Assembly: GCF_003626575.1 (NCBI RefSeq)
Contig: NZ_RBDY01000003.1
Span: 124,001-188,000 of the forward strand
From: Streptomyces radicis
GTDB taxonomy: Bacteria; Actinomycetota; Actinomycetes; Streptomycetales; Streptomycetaceae
DNA: 64,000 bases
Direction of reading: 5' to 3'
The notes beneath the pieces were generated by a model. That model was not told the DNA's origin. It saw nothing but the letters and a program-made list of their open reading frames with translations, and ran no database searches. Shown here piece by piece: positions 24,821-32,822 of this stretch. Both the position numbers and the translations under genes were made by a program. Every line of letters starts with the position of its first letter. The first letter of the stretch is position 1.

Positions 24821-25693
24821 GTGTCCGTCAGCGTCAACACCAACGCGATCATGGCCATGCAGGCCGTCGGCGAGCACCTCGCGCAGTTGCGCAACGCGGC
24901 GGGTCTGCGCCAGGAGGACGCGGCGGAGAAGCTGAACGTCACGCGCTACACGGTCAGCAAGATCGAACGCGGCAAGGCGTTCCCGACCGACGAGCAGTTG
25001 AAGACGCTGCTGCGCGCCTACAAGGCCACGACCGAGGAACGCGCCGCGATCCGCGCGATCATCAACCAGGGCCGGTCGTTCGGCCGCGCCTGGTGGGAAC
25101 AGCCGCGCTTCCGCAAGCTGTTCCAGGGCGACTCGTACCGCTACTTCTACATCGAGGACGCGGCGGAGCGGATTCTCGTCCACTCCGGCACGTATGTGCC
25201 GGGCCTCTTGCAGACCCAGGAGTACATCGAGGCCATCGCGGCTTTCGGGCAGGCACACGAAAGCGCCGAGCGCCGGGAGGTGTTCACCGAGGCGAGGCTG
25301 AGGCGGCAACACGCCCTGTCGCGACGCCAGTTGATGGCGTTCGACGCCCTGTGTCTCGAGTCGGCCCTCAGGGCGGTGGTCGGCGGTCCCGAGGTGATGC
25401 GGAAGCAGCTCGATCACCTCCTGACGGTGATGGAGCGGCCCAACGTCACGCTGCGAGTCATCCCCCACTCCGCAGGGGCTCCCAGCGTCTCGGGCACACC
25501 ATTCAGCGTCTTCGACTTCCCTGGGGAATCGAACCGACCGGTGGTCTTCCAGGAGAAGGTCACCGGCGAGATGCTGGACGAAGAGCCAGCAGAGGTAAGA
25601 AGGGCACGACGAAAGTTCGCCGACCTCGCGGCGCACGCCCTGAGCCCCGAGGGAACCGTCCGCTTCATCGAAGAGATCGAGAAAGACCTGTGA
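24821..25693 (+). CDS. XRE/Scr1-family regulator with DUF5753
   Basis: A 290-residue protein. N-terminal helix-turn-helix (LAQLRNAAGLRQEDAAEKLN, then YTVSKIERGKAFPTDEQLKT, about 18-60), followed by the DUF5753 domain (HSGTYVPGLLQTQEYIEAIA; LDHLLTVMERPNVTLRVIPH). These Scr1-type regulators pair with small DUF397 proteins in a partner-switch or antitoxin-like way; the DUF397 gene follows with a TGATG junction. GTG start with GGGAGGGAGAGG. Confidence 0.92.
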   Translation: MSVSVNTNAIMAMQAVGEHLAQLRNAAGLRQEDAAEKLNVTRYTVSKIERGKAFPTDEQLKTLLRAYKATTEERAAIRAIINQGRSFGRAWWEQPRFRKLFQGDSYRYFYIEDAAERILVHSGTYVPGLLQTQEYIEAIAAFGQAHESAERREVFTEARLRRQHALSRRQLMAFDALCLESALRAVVGGPEVMRKQLDHLLTVMERPNVTLRVIPHSAGAPSVSGTPFSVFDFPGESNRPVVFQEKVTGEMLDEEPAEVRRARRKFADLAAHALSPEGTVRFIEEIEKDL

Positions 25694-25926
25694 TGAACGA
25701 GAAGGCCGACCTGTACACCGCCACCCTCGACGGCGAGTGGATCAAGTCCAGCTACAGCAACGGCAACGGCAACGACTGCGTGCGGCTGATGAAGATCGAC
25801 GGTGGGGTCGCGTTGGACGACTCCAAGTCACCCCACCGCGAACCCCTTCGCTACACCACCGCCGAGCTCGACGCGTTCATCCGGGCCGCGAAAGCGGGCG
25901 AGTTCGACCATCTCGTCGAGGGCTGA
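25693..25926 (+). CDS. DUF397 domain protein (partner of the XRE regulator)
   Basis: A 77-residue DUF397 protein: WIKSSYSNGNGNDCVRLMK, then DSKSPHREPLRYTTAELDA. The ATG shares one base with the upstream TGA, so translation is coupled. DUF397 proteins such as Scr2 and BldB-type neighbours modulate the adjacent Scr1-type regulator. Confidence 0.92.
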   Translation: MNEKADLYTATLDGEWIKSSYSNGNGNDCVRLMKIDGGVALDDSKSPHREPLRYTTAELDAFIRAAKAGEFDHLVEG

Positions 25927-25983
25927 GGCGACCACACCGGATCCGGAGGGCGCACCCGAGTGGTTCGCTCATGGACCGCGCGG

Positions 25984-26589
25984 TCAGCCGTCCTGGAACA
26001 GCGCCGCCTCCAGGGCGTGAGCGCAGGCGCGCAGCCGTGTCCCGTACTCCGCCGGGGATGCGGGCCCGGGCCTGAGCCGCGTCGGCAGATGGGCGACGCG
26101 CCAGATGCGGAAGACCAGGTCCGGTTCCGTGCCGGGGAGCAGCCCGCACGCCACGCGCAGCGCCTCGGCCAGCAGCCGCGCCGTCCGGTCCATCGGCTGT
26201 GGGCCGTTCAGCGCGGCGGACACCAGGGCGTGCAGGAAGCGGACCGCCTGGTGGTCCGCGCCCATGCCGACCATCCGCCGGAAGGCGGCGGGGTTTTCGG
26301 CATCGGTCGGCAGGGGGTGGTAGGCGGCGGACCACATCACGAGCCACGGCGCCGCGTCGTCGGCCAGGTGCCAGCCCAACTCGTCGAAGAGGGCCATCGT
26401 TTCGGGGCCGAAGCCGGTGAGCTCCTGAACGATGGCCAAGAGCCGGTCGAGCTCTCCCCGGCGTGCCGCGGAGAACGCCCCCGCGGAGAACGGCACCCTC
26501 CCCCGCGCCGCCGCGGCGCCCACGACCATGACCCCGCCCAGCGCCGCGAACACCTCGCGCGCGAGCAACTCCTCTTCCGCCGCAGACAC
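25984..26589 (-). CDS. Conserved hypothetical protein
   Basis: About 200 residues, soluble, helical in appearance (LLAREVFAALGGVMVVGAAA; LDRLLAIVQELTGFGPETMA; RLRACAHALEAALFQDG). No family recognised. GTG 26589 with GGAAGGGA is preferred; GTG/ATG at 26628 would add 13 residues. It stands alone, convergent with the DUF397 gene. Confidence 0.55.
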   Translation of the reverse strand: MSAAEEELLAREVFAALGGVMVVGAAAARGRVPFSAGAFSAARRGELDRLLAIVQELTGFGPETMALFDELGWHLADDAAPWLVMWSAAYHPLPTDAENPAAFRRMVGMGADHQAVRFLHALVSAALNGPQPMDRTARLLAEALRVACGLLPGTEPDLVFRIWRVAHLPTRLRPGPASPAEYGTRLRACAHALEAALFQDG

Positions 26590-26824
26590 TTCGTTCCCTT
26601 CCGCCCCACTCGTCCCCGGGCCCGCCACCGGCTACCCTGCCGCATCGCACGGTCGCGGGGGGGGCGTGGCGTCACGGGCGTTCCGCGAAATCGGGCACTT
26701 GGTCACAGAACCGGGTCAGTCGCGTCTCAGCCGCCCCCGGCCCTTCCTCCGGCTCCTACGCTGCTCGCGTCGTCGGTCCGCCACCATCGGCGGACCCGCC
26801 TCAACGCAGCGGAGGGGCATTCCC

Positions 26825-27358
26825 ATGAAGCGCAGCAGAAGCCACAGACTCTGGCCGACCATCGTGCTGGTCGGCGCCCTCACGTTCGCCACCGCCTGTG
26901 GTGGCGACGACAGTTCCTCCGACAACGGCTCCGGCTCGGGCAACGGGTCCGGGGCCGGGTCCGGCTCCGATTCCGGGGCGGACTCCGGGTCCGAGGAGAA
27001 CGCCCTCTGCGGCACCCTCACCGACGAGGAGATCACCGACGCGATCGGTGAACACGAGCCCGGCACCCACGACTACGTCTTCGGCGGCTGCGTGTGGACG
27101 GCCTCGGCCGCCGACGCGGACGGGTTCACCGCGTCCATCCACGCCGCACAGCTCCCCGCCGACCAGTACGAGAGCGTGGCCGAGATCGGCGAGCCGATCG
27201 ACGGCTTCGGCGAGGGCGCCACCTACGACGACATCCATGGCGAGCTGTGGTTCCCGTGCGGCGACGCGTTCTGCGGGATCAAGGCGGGCACCGCCGACAG
27301 CGGCCCGCGCCAGGACATCGCCACCCGCCTCGCCCAGTCACTCCGCGATCGCGTCTGA
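26825..27358 (+). CDS. DUF3558-like secreted lipoprotein
   Basis: A 177-residue lipoprotein. Signal peptide MKRSRSHRLWPTIVLVG, then ATAC at the lipobox (Cys after ATA), a Ser/Gly/Asp-rich linker of ~30 residues, and a compact domain with cysteines in NALCGTLTDEEI, GGCVW and PCGDAFCGI. The arrangement resembles DUF3558 lipoproteins common in actinomycetes. GGAGGGG precedes ATG 26825, and a strong hairpin follows the stop. Confidence 0.75.
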   Translation: MKRSRSHRLWPTIVLVGALTFATACGGDDSSSDNGSGSGNGSGAGSGSDSGADSGSEENALCGTLTDEEITDAIGEHEPGTHDYVFGGCVWTASAADADGFTASIHAAQLPADQYESVAEIGEPIDGFGEGATYDDIHGELWFPCGDAFCGIKAGTADSGPRQDIATRLAQSLRDRV

Positions 27359-27371
27359 TCGCCATCTCCCA

Positions 27372-27413
27372 GGCCCCGCCCGGCCGTTGGCGTCGCCGCT
27401 GCCGGGCGGGGCC
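27372..27413 (+). terminator. Terminator of the DUF3558-like gene
   Basis: GGCCCCGCCCGGC and GCCGGGCGGGGCC form a perfect 13-bp stem with a 16-base loop, 14 bp after the stop codon. Confidence 0.75.
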
Positions 27414-27534
27414 GTCGGTCTCGGGGGCTACTTGTCGCCCTCGCCGCCACCGCCGGGCTGGGGGGCGCGGGGGCCTCGGGGGGCATGGGCCCGCCGTCGT
27501 GCTTTCCGCCGTCCGCCATCGCCCGGATGGGCAG

Positions 27535-27737
27535 TGGGCCCCGCAGTGCAGCGCCCAGGACCGCAGGTCGTCGTCCGAGGGACCGGTGGGGCCGTTCTCG
27601 ATGCGGCTGCACTTGCTCTCGTGCCAGCCCGCCCGAGAGGCGAGTTCACGCGCGGTGAGTCCGGAGTCCTTCCGGATCTCCCGCAGGCGCTTCCCCAGGG
27701 CCTCCCGGGCCTGCTGGACACTGGACGACGAGGCCAC
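27535..27737 (-). pseudogene. Truncated XRE regulator (HTH fragment)
   Basis: The first ~67 residues (REALGKRLREIRKDSGLTAR, ELASRAGWHESKCSRIENG, PSDDDLRSWALHCGA) are a textbook Scr1/DUF5753-type helix-turn-helix. Full-length relatives continue for over 200 residues with DUF5753. Here the frame runs after CGA into arginine/proline-rich non-family sequence, across the terminator hairpin, and antisense into the lipoprotein gene (open to 27279). The effector domain is gone. It lies 3 bp downstream of the DUF6879 gene, the usual order for such pairs. Confidence 0.7.
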
Positions 27738-27739
27738 GG

Positions 27740-28246
27740 TCAGGAGACGCGGTAGTCCTCGTGTGGAATGGCCCGTTCCCAGACGGCCTCGAACGACGTG
27801 GCGCAGAGCTTGGCCGCCTCGGGGTCGGTGACCAGCTCCTTACCGGCTGAGTTGCCGTCGCCGTCGAAGTGGTTCCAGAGCACGGTGGTGCCGTCGAACA
27901 GCCAGAAGTCATTGCCCGGCAGCGCCAACAGGGAGGCGTCGCGGCGCGGCAGCCAGCGAACGGCCTCGCCCGCCCGGATGTTGTTCTCCGGCGTCACGTC
28001 GTACTCGTAGCGGATGTATGACGAGACCGGCTCGGACACGATGCGCGCTCGGCGAACGTCCACCCCGCGGGCCACTCCTTCGGCGATGAGGGCGATCCAC
28101 GACGCCCAGCGCTCCGCCACGTCGAACCGTTCGCCCGAGGTCCATGCCTGGTAGTCCTCGTTCAGCGCGTACCCGTCCCGCATCTCCAGATGGAACGCGC
28201 TGTGCTTCGCCTCACGGAAGAGCTGCTCAAACGGCTCCTGAGCCAT
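27740..28246 (-). CDS. DUF6879 family protein
   Basis: A 168-residue protein with the DUF6879 plan: FEQLFREAKHSAFHLEMRDG at the start, VRRARIVSEPVSSYIRYEYD in the middle and NDFWLFDGTTVLWNHFDGDG near the end. Genes of this family sit next to XRE/DUF5753 regulators in Streptomyces and take the place of DUF397 partners. The present XRE neighbour is truncated. Overlaps the upstream small gene by 20 bp. Confidence 0.8.
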   Translation of the reverse strand: MAQEPFEQLFREAKHSAFHLEMRDGYALNEDYQAWTSGERFDVAERWASWIALIAEGVARGVDVRRARIVSEPVSSYIRYEYDVTPENNIRAGEAVRWLPRRDASLLALPGNDFWLFDGTTVLWNHFDGDGNSAGKELVTDPEAAKLCATSFEAVWERAIPHEDYRVS

Positions 28247-28454
28247 GGGCCTTCACCTCCGGGAAGAACCGCATCATACGCCGGGGGAACTCGATCACCG
28301 TCTCATGCGCCGGGATGTCGAGCTGCGCCAAGCGGTCGGGGTCCGTCACCCGCCATCCTTGCAGGACGTAGTGCCCGGTCTCGTCATCCAGGTAGACCGT
28401 CGGGGAGTTGTCGTTCGGGCTCTCGGGGTCCCTGCCCAGTCGGTGTAACGCCAT
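28227..28454 (-). CDS. Small conserved actinomycete protein upstream of DUF6879
   Basis: A 75-residue acidic protein (SPTVYLDDETGHYVLQGWRV, DIPAHETVIEFPRRMMRFFP). It is a recurrent companion of DUF6879 and XRE genes in Streptomyces as I remember them; no function known. ATG 28454 follows GGGAG. First gene of a three-gene unit with DUF6879 and the XRE fragment. Confidence 0.7.
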   Translation of the reverse strand: MALHRLGRDPESPNDNSPTVYLDDETGHYVLQGWRVTDPDRLAQLDIPAHETVIEFPRRMMRFFPEVKAHGSGAV

Positions 28455-28689
28455 GGGGTGCTCCCGTCTCTCTCGGTGTCCGTCGATCGGCATGAAGAAT
28501 CCTGCGCCGTCACGCACCGCGCAGGCCAGCGACGTGCGGGAACTTCTACGCGGCTTGTCGTAAGCGCCCCGAGCGGCCGGGGAACGTGGTAGGGCCGCCG
28601 CACACGCTCCGCATCGCGGCGCGGTCGGGTCCGCATCGAAGGAAGGGCGACCCTGGACGTACTGGCAGGCGGGCGGCTCGGGGCGCGGG

Positions 28690-28998
28690 ATGCGGGCGTT
28701 GCACGTGCTCGTGCCGCACGGCGGTCGGCAGGACGAGCTGGTACGGGTGCACCCCGGCGAGGAGTGGCTGCATGTCGTCAAGGGGCGGCTGCGGCTGACC
28801 CTCGGGGACGCGGAGCATGTGCTCGACCCGGGCGACAGCGCGCACTTCGACTCCCTCACCCCGCACCGGATCGGCGCGTTGACGCACCCGGGCGCGGAGA
28901 TGCTGTTCGTCCACACCCTGCTCTCCACACCCTGCTCCAGGCCGCCACCGCGGATCTGTGCCTCGGCTCCGCCCGGCACTGAACACGCGCGGCACTGA
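28690..28998 (+). pseudogene. Cupin-domain fragment of an XRE/cupin regulator
   Basis: From codon 28639 the frame reads KEGRPWTYWQAGGSGRGMRA, then LVRVHPGEEWLHVVKGRLRL and SAHFDSLTPHRIGALTHPGA, the cupin half of the ~190-residue XRE-cupin regulators. The N-terminal helix-turn-helix that should precede it is absent, and no start codon lies in frame upstream of ATG 28690 within the homologous part. The C-terminal residues after HTLL are also atypical. A DUF6126 gene follows, the normal neighbour of the intact regulator. Confidence 0.6.
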
Positions 28999-29035
28999 AC
29001 GCGCGCCGCACCCCGAACGGACAAGGAGGGCGCCC

Positions 29036-29203
29036 ATGTCGGCGCACCAGCCCCGCCCCGAGCCCCCGCACCGGCCCACCCCCCGCCGCCGCGACCGCAT
29101 CCCGCAGGGGCTGTGGATCCGCGTGCTGCTCCACGGGATCGCGGGGCACCTGGTGGCGGCGTTCCTGATCTTCCTGTTCTCGCTGGGCGCCGACAACCCG
29201 TAG
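29036..29203 (+). CDS. DUF6126 small membrane protein
   Basis: A 55-residue protein with a basic/proline-rich N-terminus and one transmembrane helix (RVLLHGIAGHLVAAFLIFLF). Matches the small DUF6126 family that accompanies XRE-cupin regulators in Streptomyces. AAGGAGG lies 6-7 bp before ATG 29036. Confidence 0.7.
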   Translation: MSAHQPRPEPPHRPTPRRRDRIPQGLWIRVLLHGIAGHLVAAFLIFLFSLGADNP

Positions 29204-29302
29204 CGAAAGGGGGGGTGGGCGCGGCAACCTCACGCGTTCACGCGGCAACTGGCGGGTGACCACGCCTCGTTCCGTTGTCACCCCGCGAACGAAGGAGACG
29301 CC

Positions 29303-29448
29303 ATGTCCCCCCGCCGCCGCCGTCGCACCCTCCTGTCCGCGGCGACGGCTTCCTGATGAAGGCGGGCTCGGCGACGCGGATCACCGGGTTCGACGCCTGG
29401 ATGGACCGCGACTTCTGGCGCCATCTCAAGGACCGCTACGGCCTGTGA
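29303..29448 (+). pseudogene. Scrambled secreted-protein gene (signal start joined to C-terminal end)
   Basis: AAGGAGA precedes ATG 29303, which encodes MSPRRRRRTLLSAATAS and stops at once, like the start of a secreted protein. From 29341 another frame reads GDGFLMKAGSATRITGFDAW, then MDRDFWRHLKDRYGL and a stop, a convincing protein C-terminus. The middle of the gene is missing and the two ends are out of frame. Ends 23 bp inside the convergent oxidase gene. Parent family not identified. Confidence 0.55.
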
Positions 29449-30433
29449 GCAGGGCAAGGGCCTCGGCCGCGCAGCCCCACGAGACGGTGACGCCACAGCC
29501 GCCGTGGCCGTAACTGTGCACGCACACCACCCCGTTGGGCAGCGTCTCGCGCTCGAGCCTGACGCGCGGGCGCCAGGGGCGCAGCCCGACGCGGTGGGTG
29601 AGGACGCGCGCGGTGGCGAGGGCGGGGTGCGCCGCGGCGCAGCGCCGGAGGATCCGTTCGGCGACGCGCGGGTCGGGTGTGGTGTCCCAGCGGTCGCGGT
29701 GGGCGGTGCCGCCCAGGATCACGGTGTCGCGCTGCGGCAGCACATAGACGATCTCCTCGCCGCCCTCACCGTCCTCGCCCGAGACGTCGACGAACCACCG
29801 TTCGATGCCGGGGTTCGCCACCCGCAGCACATGGCCGCGCACCGGGCGCAGCGCGTCGTCGGGCACGAGGTCACGGGCGCCGAGCCCCGTGCAGTTGACC
29901 AACGCACCGGCCTGGTCGCCGAGTTGGGCGAGGGAGCCGACGGTACGCCGCTCGATCCGGCCGCCCGCGGCGGCGAGGCGGTCGGTCAAGTACCCCAGGT
30001 AGCGCGGCATGTCGAGGAGCGGCAGCCTGGCCCGGTGGCCCGAGCGGTAGCCGGGCGGCAGGTCGGCCGGGGCGGCGGGGCTCACCAGACCCGGCACCTC
30101 GGCCGACCACCACGGCGGCGGCGCGTCGGCGGAACGGTGCGCCTCGACGCCGTCGACCAGCCGCACCCCGGTCTCCCCTTCGCGCTCGGCGAGTTGGGCC
30201 AGCACGGGCAGCCCCTCGTACGCCCACCGCGCCAGACGCTCCCTCGGCTCGGCGAGAAACGGCTCCCACAGCGCCCCGGCGAGGGCCGAGGTGGTCGCGG
30301 CGGGCGGCTCACGGGTGAGAACGCGGACGGCGTACCCGGCCTCGGCGACCACGATCGCCGTGGTGAGGCCGATGACGCCCGCGCCGACCACGACGACGGG
30401 CTCCCCTCCCCGGGTCGCCAACTCCCCCTTCAC
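29426..30433 (-). CDS. FAD-dependent D-amino-acid oxidase family protein
   Basis: A 335-residue flavoenzyme of the DAO family. The FAD-binding Rossmann start is VVVVGAGVIGLTTAIVVAEA (about residues 13-32), followed by TSALAGALWEPF. The C-terminal substrate/FAD region is RVGLRPWRPRVRLE with HSYGHGGCGVTVSWGCA, the DAO signature. It should oxidise D-amino acids to keto acids, ammonia and H2O2. The GTG start overlaps the cyanase stop by 4 bp (GTGA), so the two are co-translated. Confidence 0.9.
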   Translation of the reverse strand: MKGELATRGGEPVVVVGAGVIGLTTAIVVAEAGYAVRVLTREPPAATTSALAGALWEPFLAEPRERLARWAYEGLPVLAQLAEREGETGVRLVDGVEAHRSADAPPPWWSAEVPGLVSPAAPADLPPGYRSGHRARLPLLDMPRYLGYLTDRLAAAGGRIERRTVGSLAQLGDQAGALVNCTGLGARDLVPDDALRPVRGHVLRVANPGIERWFVDVSGEDGEGGEEIVYVLPQRDTVILGGTAHRDRWDTTPDPRVAERILRRCAAAHPALATARVLTHRVGLRPWRPRVRLERETLPNGVVCVHSYGHGGCGVTVSWGCAAEALALLTGRSGP

Positions 30434-30879
30434 CACTTGTAGTCGAGGAACTTGCCGTCGAACGTGACGACGACGCGGTCGCCTTCGGGGTCGGGGCGGC
30501 GGGAGATGTCCACCCGGAAGTTGATGGCGCTCATGATCCCGTCGCCGAACTCCTCGTGGATCAACGCCTTCAGAGCCGGTCCGTAGACGGCGAGCGCCTC
30601 GGTGAAGCGGTAGATCGTGGGGTCGGCCATCGGCGCGGGGTCGGTGCCGCGGGAGGGCTGGAGCTGGAGGCTCTCGACGACGGACGCGTCCAGCTCGAGC
30701 AACGCGCAGACGCGCGTGGCCTGTTCCTTGGTCATCGGGTGCTGGCCGAGGAGCGCGGCCGTCGCCCACACGACGGGCGCGTCGATCTCCTCGGCCAGCT
30801 TCGCCCAGGACAGGCCGCGGCGTATGCGGGCGGCGACGACGAGGTCGGCGGCGGCTTGCTTGCTCAGGATGGGGGTCAT
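30430..30879 (-). CDS. cynS: Cyanate hydratase (cyanase)
   Basis: A 149-residue cyanase. The N-terminal helix-turn-helix-like domain is LSWAKLAEEIDAPVVWATAA. The catalytic C-terminal domain has YRFTEALAVYGPALK (Arg91 and Glu94) and IMSAINFRVDI (Ser117), the catalytic Arg/Glu/Ser of the family. It converts cyanate plus bicarbonate to ammonia and CO2 as a decamer. ATG 30879 gives the usual N-terminus; 30915 would add 12 residues. Coupled to the DAO gene. Confidence 0.93.
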   Translation of the reverse strand: MTPILSKQAAADLVVAARIRRGLSWAKLAEEIDAPVVWATAALLGQHPMTKEQATRVCALLELDASVVESLQLQPSRGTDPAPMADPTIYRFTEALAVYGPALKALIHEEFGDGIMSAINFRVDISRRPDPEGDRVVVTFDGKFLDYKW

Positions 30880-30940
30880 GCCCCAGCTGTTCCCCCGAGG
30901 TGCCCGTCTCGACACGCCGCCGCACCGGGCCCGTTGACCC

Positions 30941-32047
30941 CTACCGCAGGTGCCCCGTGTCGTTGAAGCGGCGGACGCTGGCGTTGCCGTCGGCGTAGTA
31001 GGCGACCTCGGTCAGGGCGGCGGGGGACAGCTCCATGCGGAACATCGCGCGGGGCGGGGCGTCAAGTGCCAGGCGGAGCAGGGTCTTCACGGGGGTGACA
31101 TGGGTGACCACCAGGACTGTCCTGCCCGGGTGGCGGGCGAGGGTCTTGTCGCGGGCGACCGCGACGCGGCGCGCCACCGCGGTGAAGCTCTCGCCGCCGC
31201 CCGGGGGTTCGGCGTCGGGGGAGGCGAGCCACGCCTCGAGCGCGTCGGGGTGGCGCTCCCTCGCCTCGGCGAACGTCAGGCCCTCGAACGCGCCGAAGTC
31301 CGTTTCGCGGAAGCCCTCTTCATACCTGATGTCCAGGCCGAGGCGGGCGGCGACGGGCTCGGCGGTCTGGCGGCAGCGCACCAGGGGCGAGCTGATCACG
31401 GCGTCCACCTCGGGCAGCGCGGCCGCCGCGGCCGCCGCCTGGGCGCGGCCCACGTCGGACAGCTCGGGGTCCGAACCGCCGCTGCCGGAGAAGACCTTGC
31501 GCGGCGTCAGGTCGGTCTCGCCGTGCCGCAGCAGCAGGAACGTCGTGGGCGTCCCGGCCGACGGGCCCCAGCCCACGGCGGGGGGCTTGGCCGGGGCGGG
31601 CTCGGCCGCGCGCTCGCGCGGGCGCCAGCGCTCGCCCCGACGGCCCGCGTCCATCGCCTCGTTGGCGAGCCGGTCGGCGTCCTTGTTCCGCTCGCGCGGG
31701 ATCCACTCATAGCGCACGGCGCCCGGCGGGAAGACGCCCTGCGCCTCCGCCGCGAGCGGCCGCATGTCCGGGTGCTTGATCTTCCAGCGGCCCGACATCT
31801 GCTCGACGACCAGCTTGGAGTCCATCCGCACCTGGACCGTTGCCGAGGGGTCGAGCGCGAACGCCGACCGCAGCCCGGCGATCAGGCCGCGGTACTCGGC
31901 GACGTTGTTGGTCGCGGTGCCGATGTACTCGGCGGTCTCGGAGAGCAGCTCGCCGGTGGTCGCGTCGCGGACCACGGCACCGTAGCCCGCGGGCCCCGGA
32001 TTCCCCCGGGAGCCGCCGTCGGCCTCGATGATGAAGCGGGTCATCAC
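30941..32047 (-). CDS. Bifunctional RNase HI / acid phosphatase (CobC-like)
   Basis: A 368-residue two-domain protein. Residues 1-130 are RNase HI with the catalytic acidic residues in IEADGGSRGNPGPAG, NNVAEYRGL, RMDSKLVVEQM and RNKDADRLANEA. After a linker, residues ~165-368 are a histidine phosphatase (FLLLRHGETDLTPRKVF; VTHVTPVKTLLR). The fusion is known from actinobacteria (M. tuberculosis Rv2228c), with RNA/DNA-hybrid cleavage and alpha-ribazole phosphatase activity. Operon with the zinc-ribbon and Nif3 genes upstream. Confidence 0.93.
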   Translation of the reverse strand: MMTRFIIEADGGSRGNPGPAGYGAVVRDATTGELLSETAEYIGTATNNVAEYRGLIAGLRSAFALDPSATVQVRMDSKLVVEQMSGRWKIKHPDMRPLAAEAQGVFPPGAVRYEWIPRERNKDADRLANEAMDAGRRGERWRPRERAAEPAPAKPPAVGWGPSAGTPTTFLLLRHGETDLTPRKVFSGSGGSDPELSDVGRAQAAAAAAALPEVDAVISSPLVRCRQTAEPVAARLGLDIRYEEGFRETDFGAFEGLTFAEARERHPDALEAWLASPDAEPPGGGESFTAVARRVAVARDKTLARHPGRTVLVVTHVTPVKTLLRLALDAPPRAMFRMELSPAALTEVAYYADGNASVRRFNDTGHLR

Positions 32048-32054
32048 GGGGTCG

Positions 32055-32822
32055 TCACAGTCCGGACTTCGGGGTGCGGACGAGGATACGGCGGCAGTTC
32101 TCGCAGCGGACCACCGCGTCGGGGGCGGCGGCGCGCACCTCGTTGAGCTCGGTGATGTTCAGCTCGAGGCGGCAGCCCTCGCAGTGGCGCTGGTAGAGGC
32201 GGGCGGCGCCGATGCCGCCCTGCTGCTCGCGCAGCTTCTCGTAGAGCTTCAGCAGGTCGGCCGGGACGGCGGCGGCGACCTCGGCGCGCTCGGCGCGGAC
32301 CGCGCCCGACTCGGCCTCGATCTCGGCGAGCGCCGCGTCGCGCCGGGCGGCGGTCTCGGCGGCCTTGGCCTCCAACTCCTCGACCTTCACCGCCAGTTCC
32401 TTGGCGCGGGCGCCCGCGGTCTCCTGGCGTTCCATGATGTCGAGGACGATGGTCTCCAGGTCGTCCTGGCGCCTGGCGAGCGACGCGATCTCGCTCTGGA
32501 GGCTCTCCAGGTCCTTGGGGTTGGTCACCAGGCCCGACTCGAGGCGCTGCTGGTCGCGCGCGGCGCGCTGGCGGACCTGGTCGACGTCCTGTTCGGCCTT
32601 GGCCTGCTCGCGCGCGGTGTCGCTCTCCTCGGTGCGCGCCGCGACCAGCAGGTCGCGCCGCTGGGCGACGTCGCTCTCCAGCGCGCGCGCCTCGGCGTGC
32701 TCGGGCAGGGTGTCGCGCCGGTGCGCGAGCTGGGTCAGCCGGACGTCCAGGGCCTGGACGTCGAGCAGACGGATCTGGTCGGCGGGCGCGGCGTTCAGTT
32801 GGGGGCTCCTTGAATGACTCAC
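32055..32822 (-). CDS. Coiled-coil protein with C-terminal C4 zinc ribbon
   Basis: About 250 residues: a long helical hairpin/coiled coil (LDVRLTQLAHRRDTLPEHAE to about 190), then a zinc ribbon HCEGC and RCENCRR. Conserved in actinobacteria between Nif3 and RNase HI genes, as here; probably nucleic-acid binding. GTG 32822 overlaps the Nif3 stop by 4 bp but lacks a Shine-Dalgarno. CTG 32798, preceded by a perfect AAGGAG, would give the N-terminus LNAAPADQIRLLDVQ that I remember for homologues. Confidence 0.88.
   Translation of the reverse strand: MSHSRSPQLNAAPADQIRLLDVQALDVRLTQLAHRRDTLPEHAEARALESDVAQRRDLLVAARTEESDTAREQAKAEQDVDQVRQRAARDQQRLESGLVTNPKDLESLQSEIASLARRQDDLETIVLDIMERQETAGARAKELAVKVEELEAKAAETAARRDAALAEIEAESGAVRAERAEVAAAVPADLLKLYEKLREQQGGIGAARLYQRHCEGCRLELNITELNEVRAAAPDAVVRCENCRRILVRTPKSGL

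Noticed and set aside
28227..29024. Long minus-strand frame extending the small DUF6879 companion upstream
   Set aside because: Everything before ATG 28454 is Ser/Arg/Cys-rich and opposite the cupin fragment; the short form with its own ribosome-binding site fits homologues.
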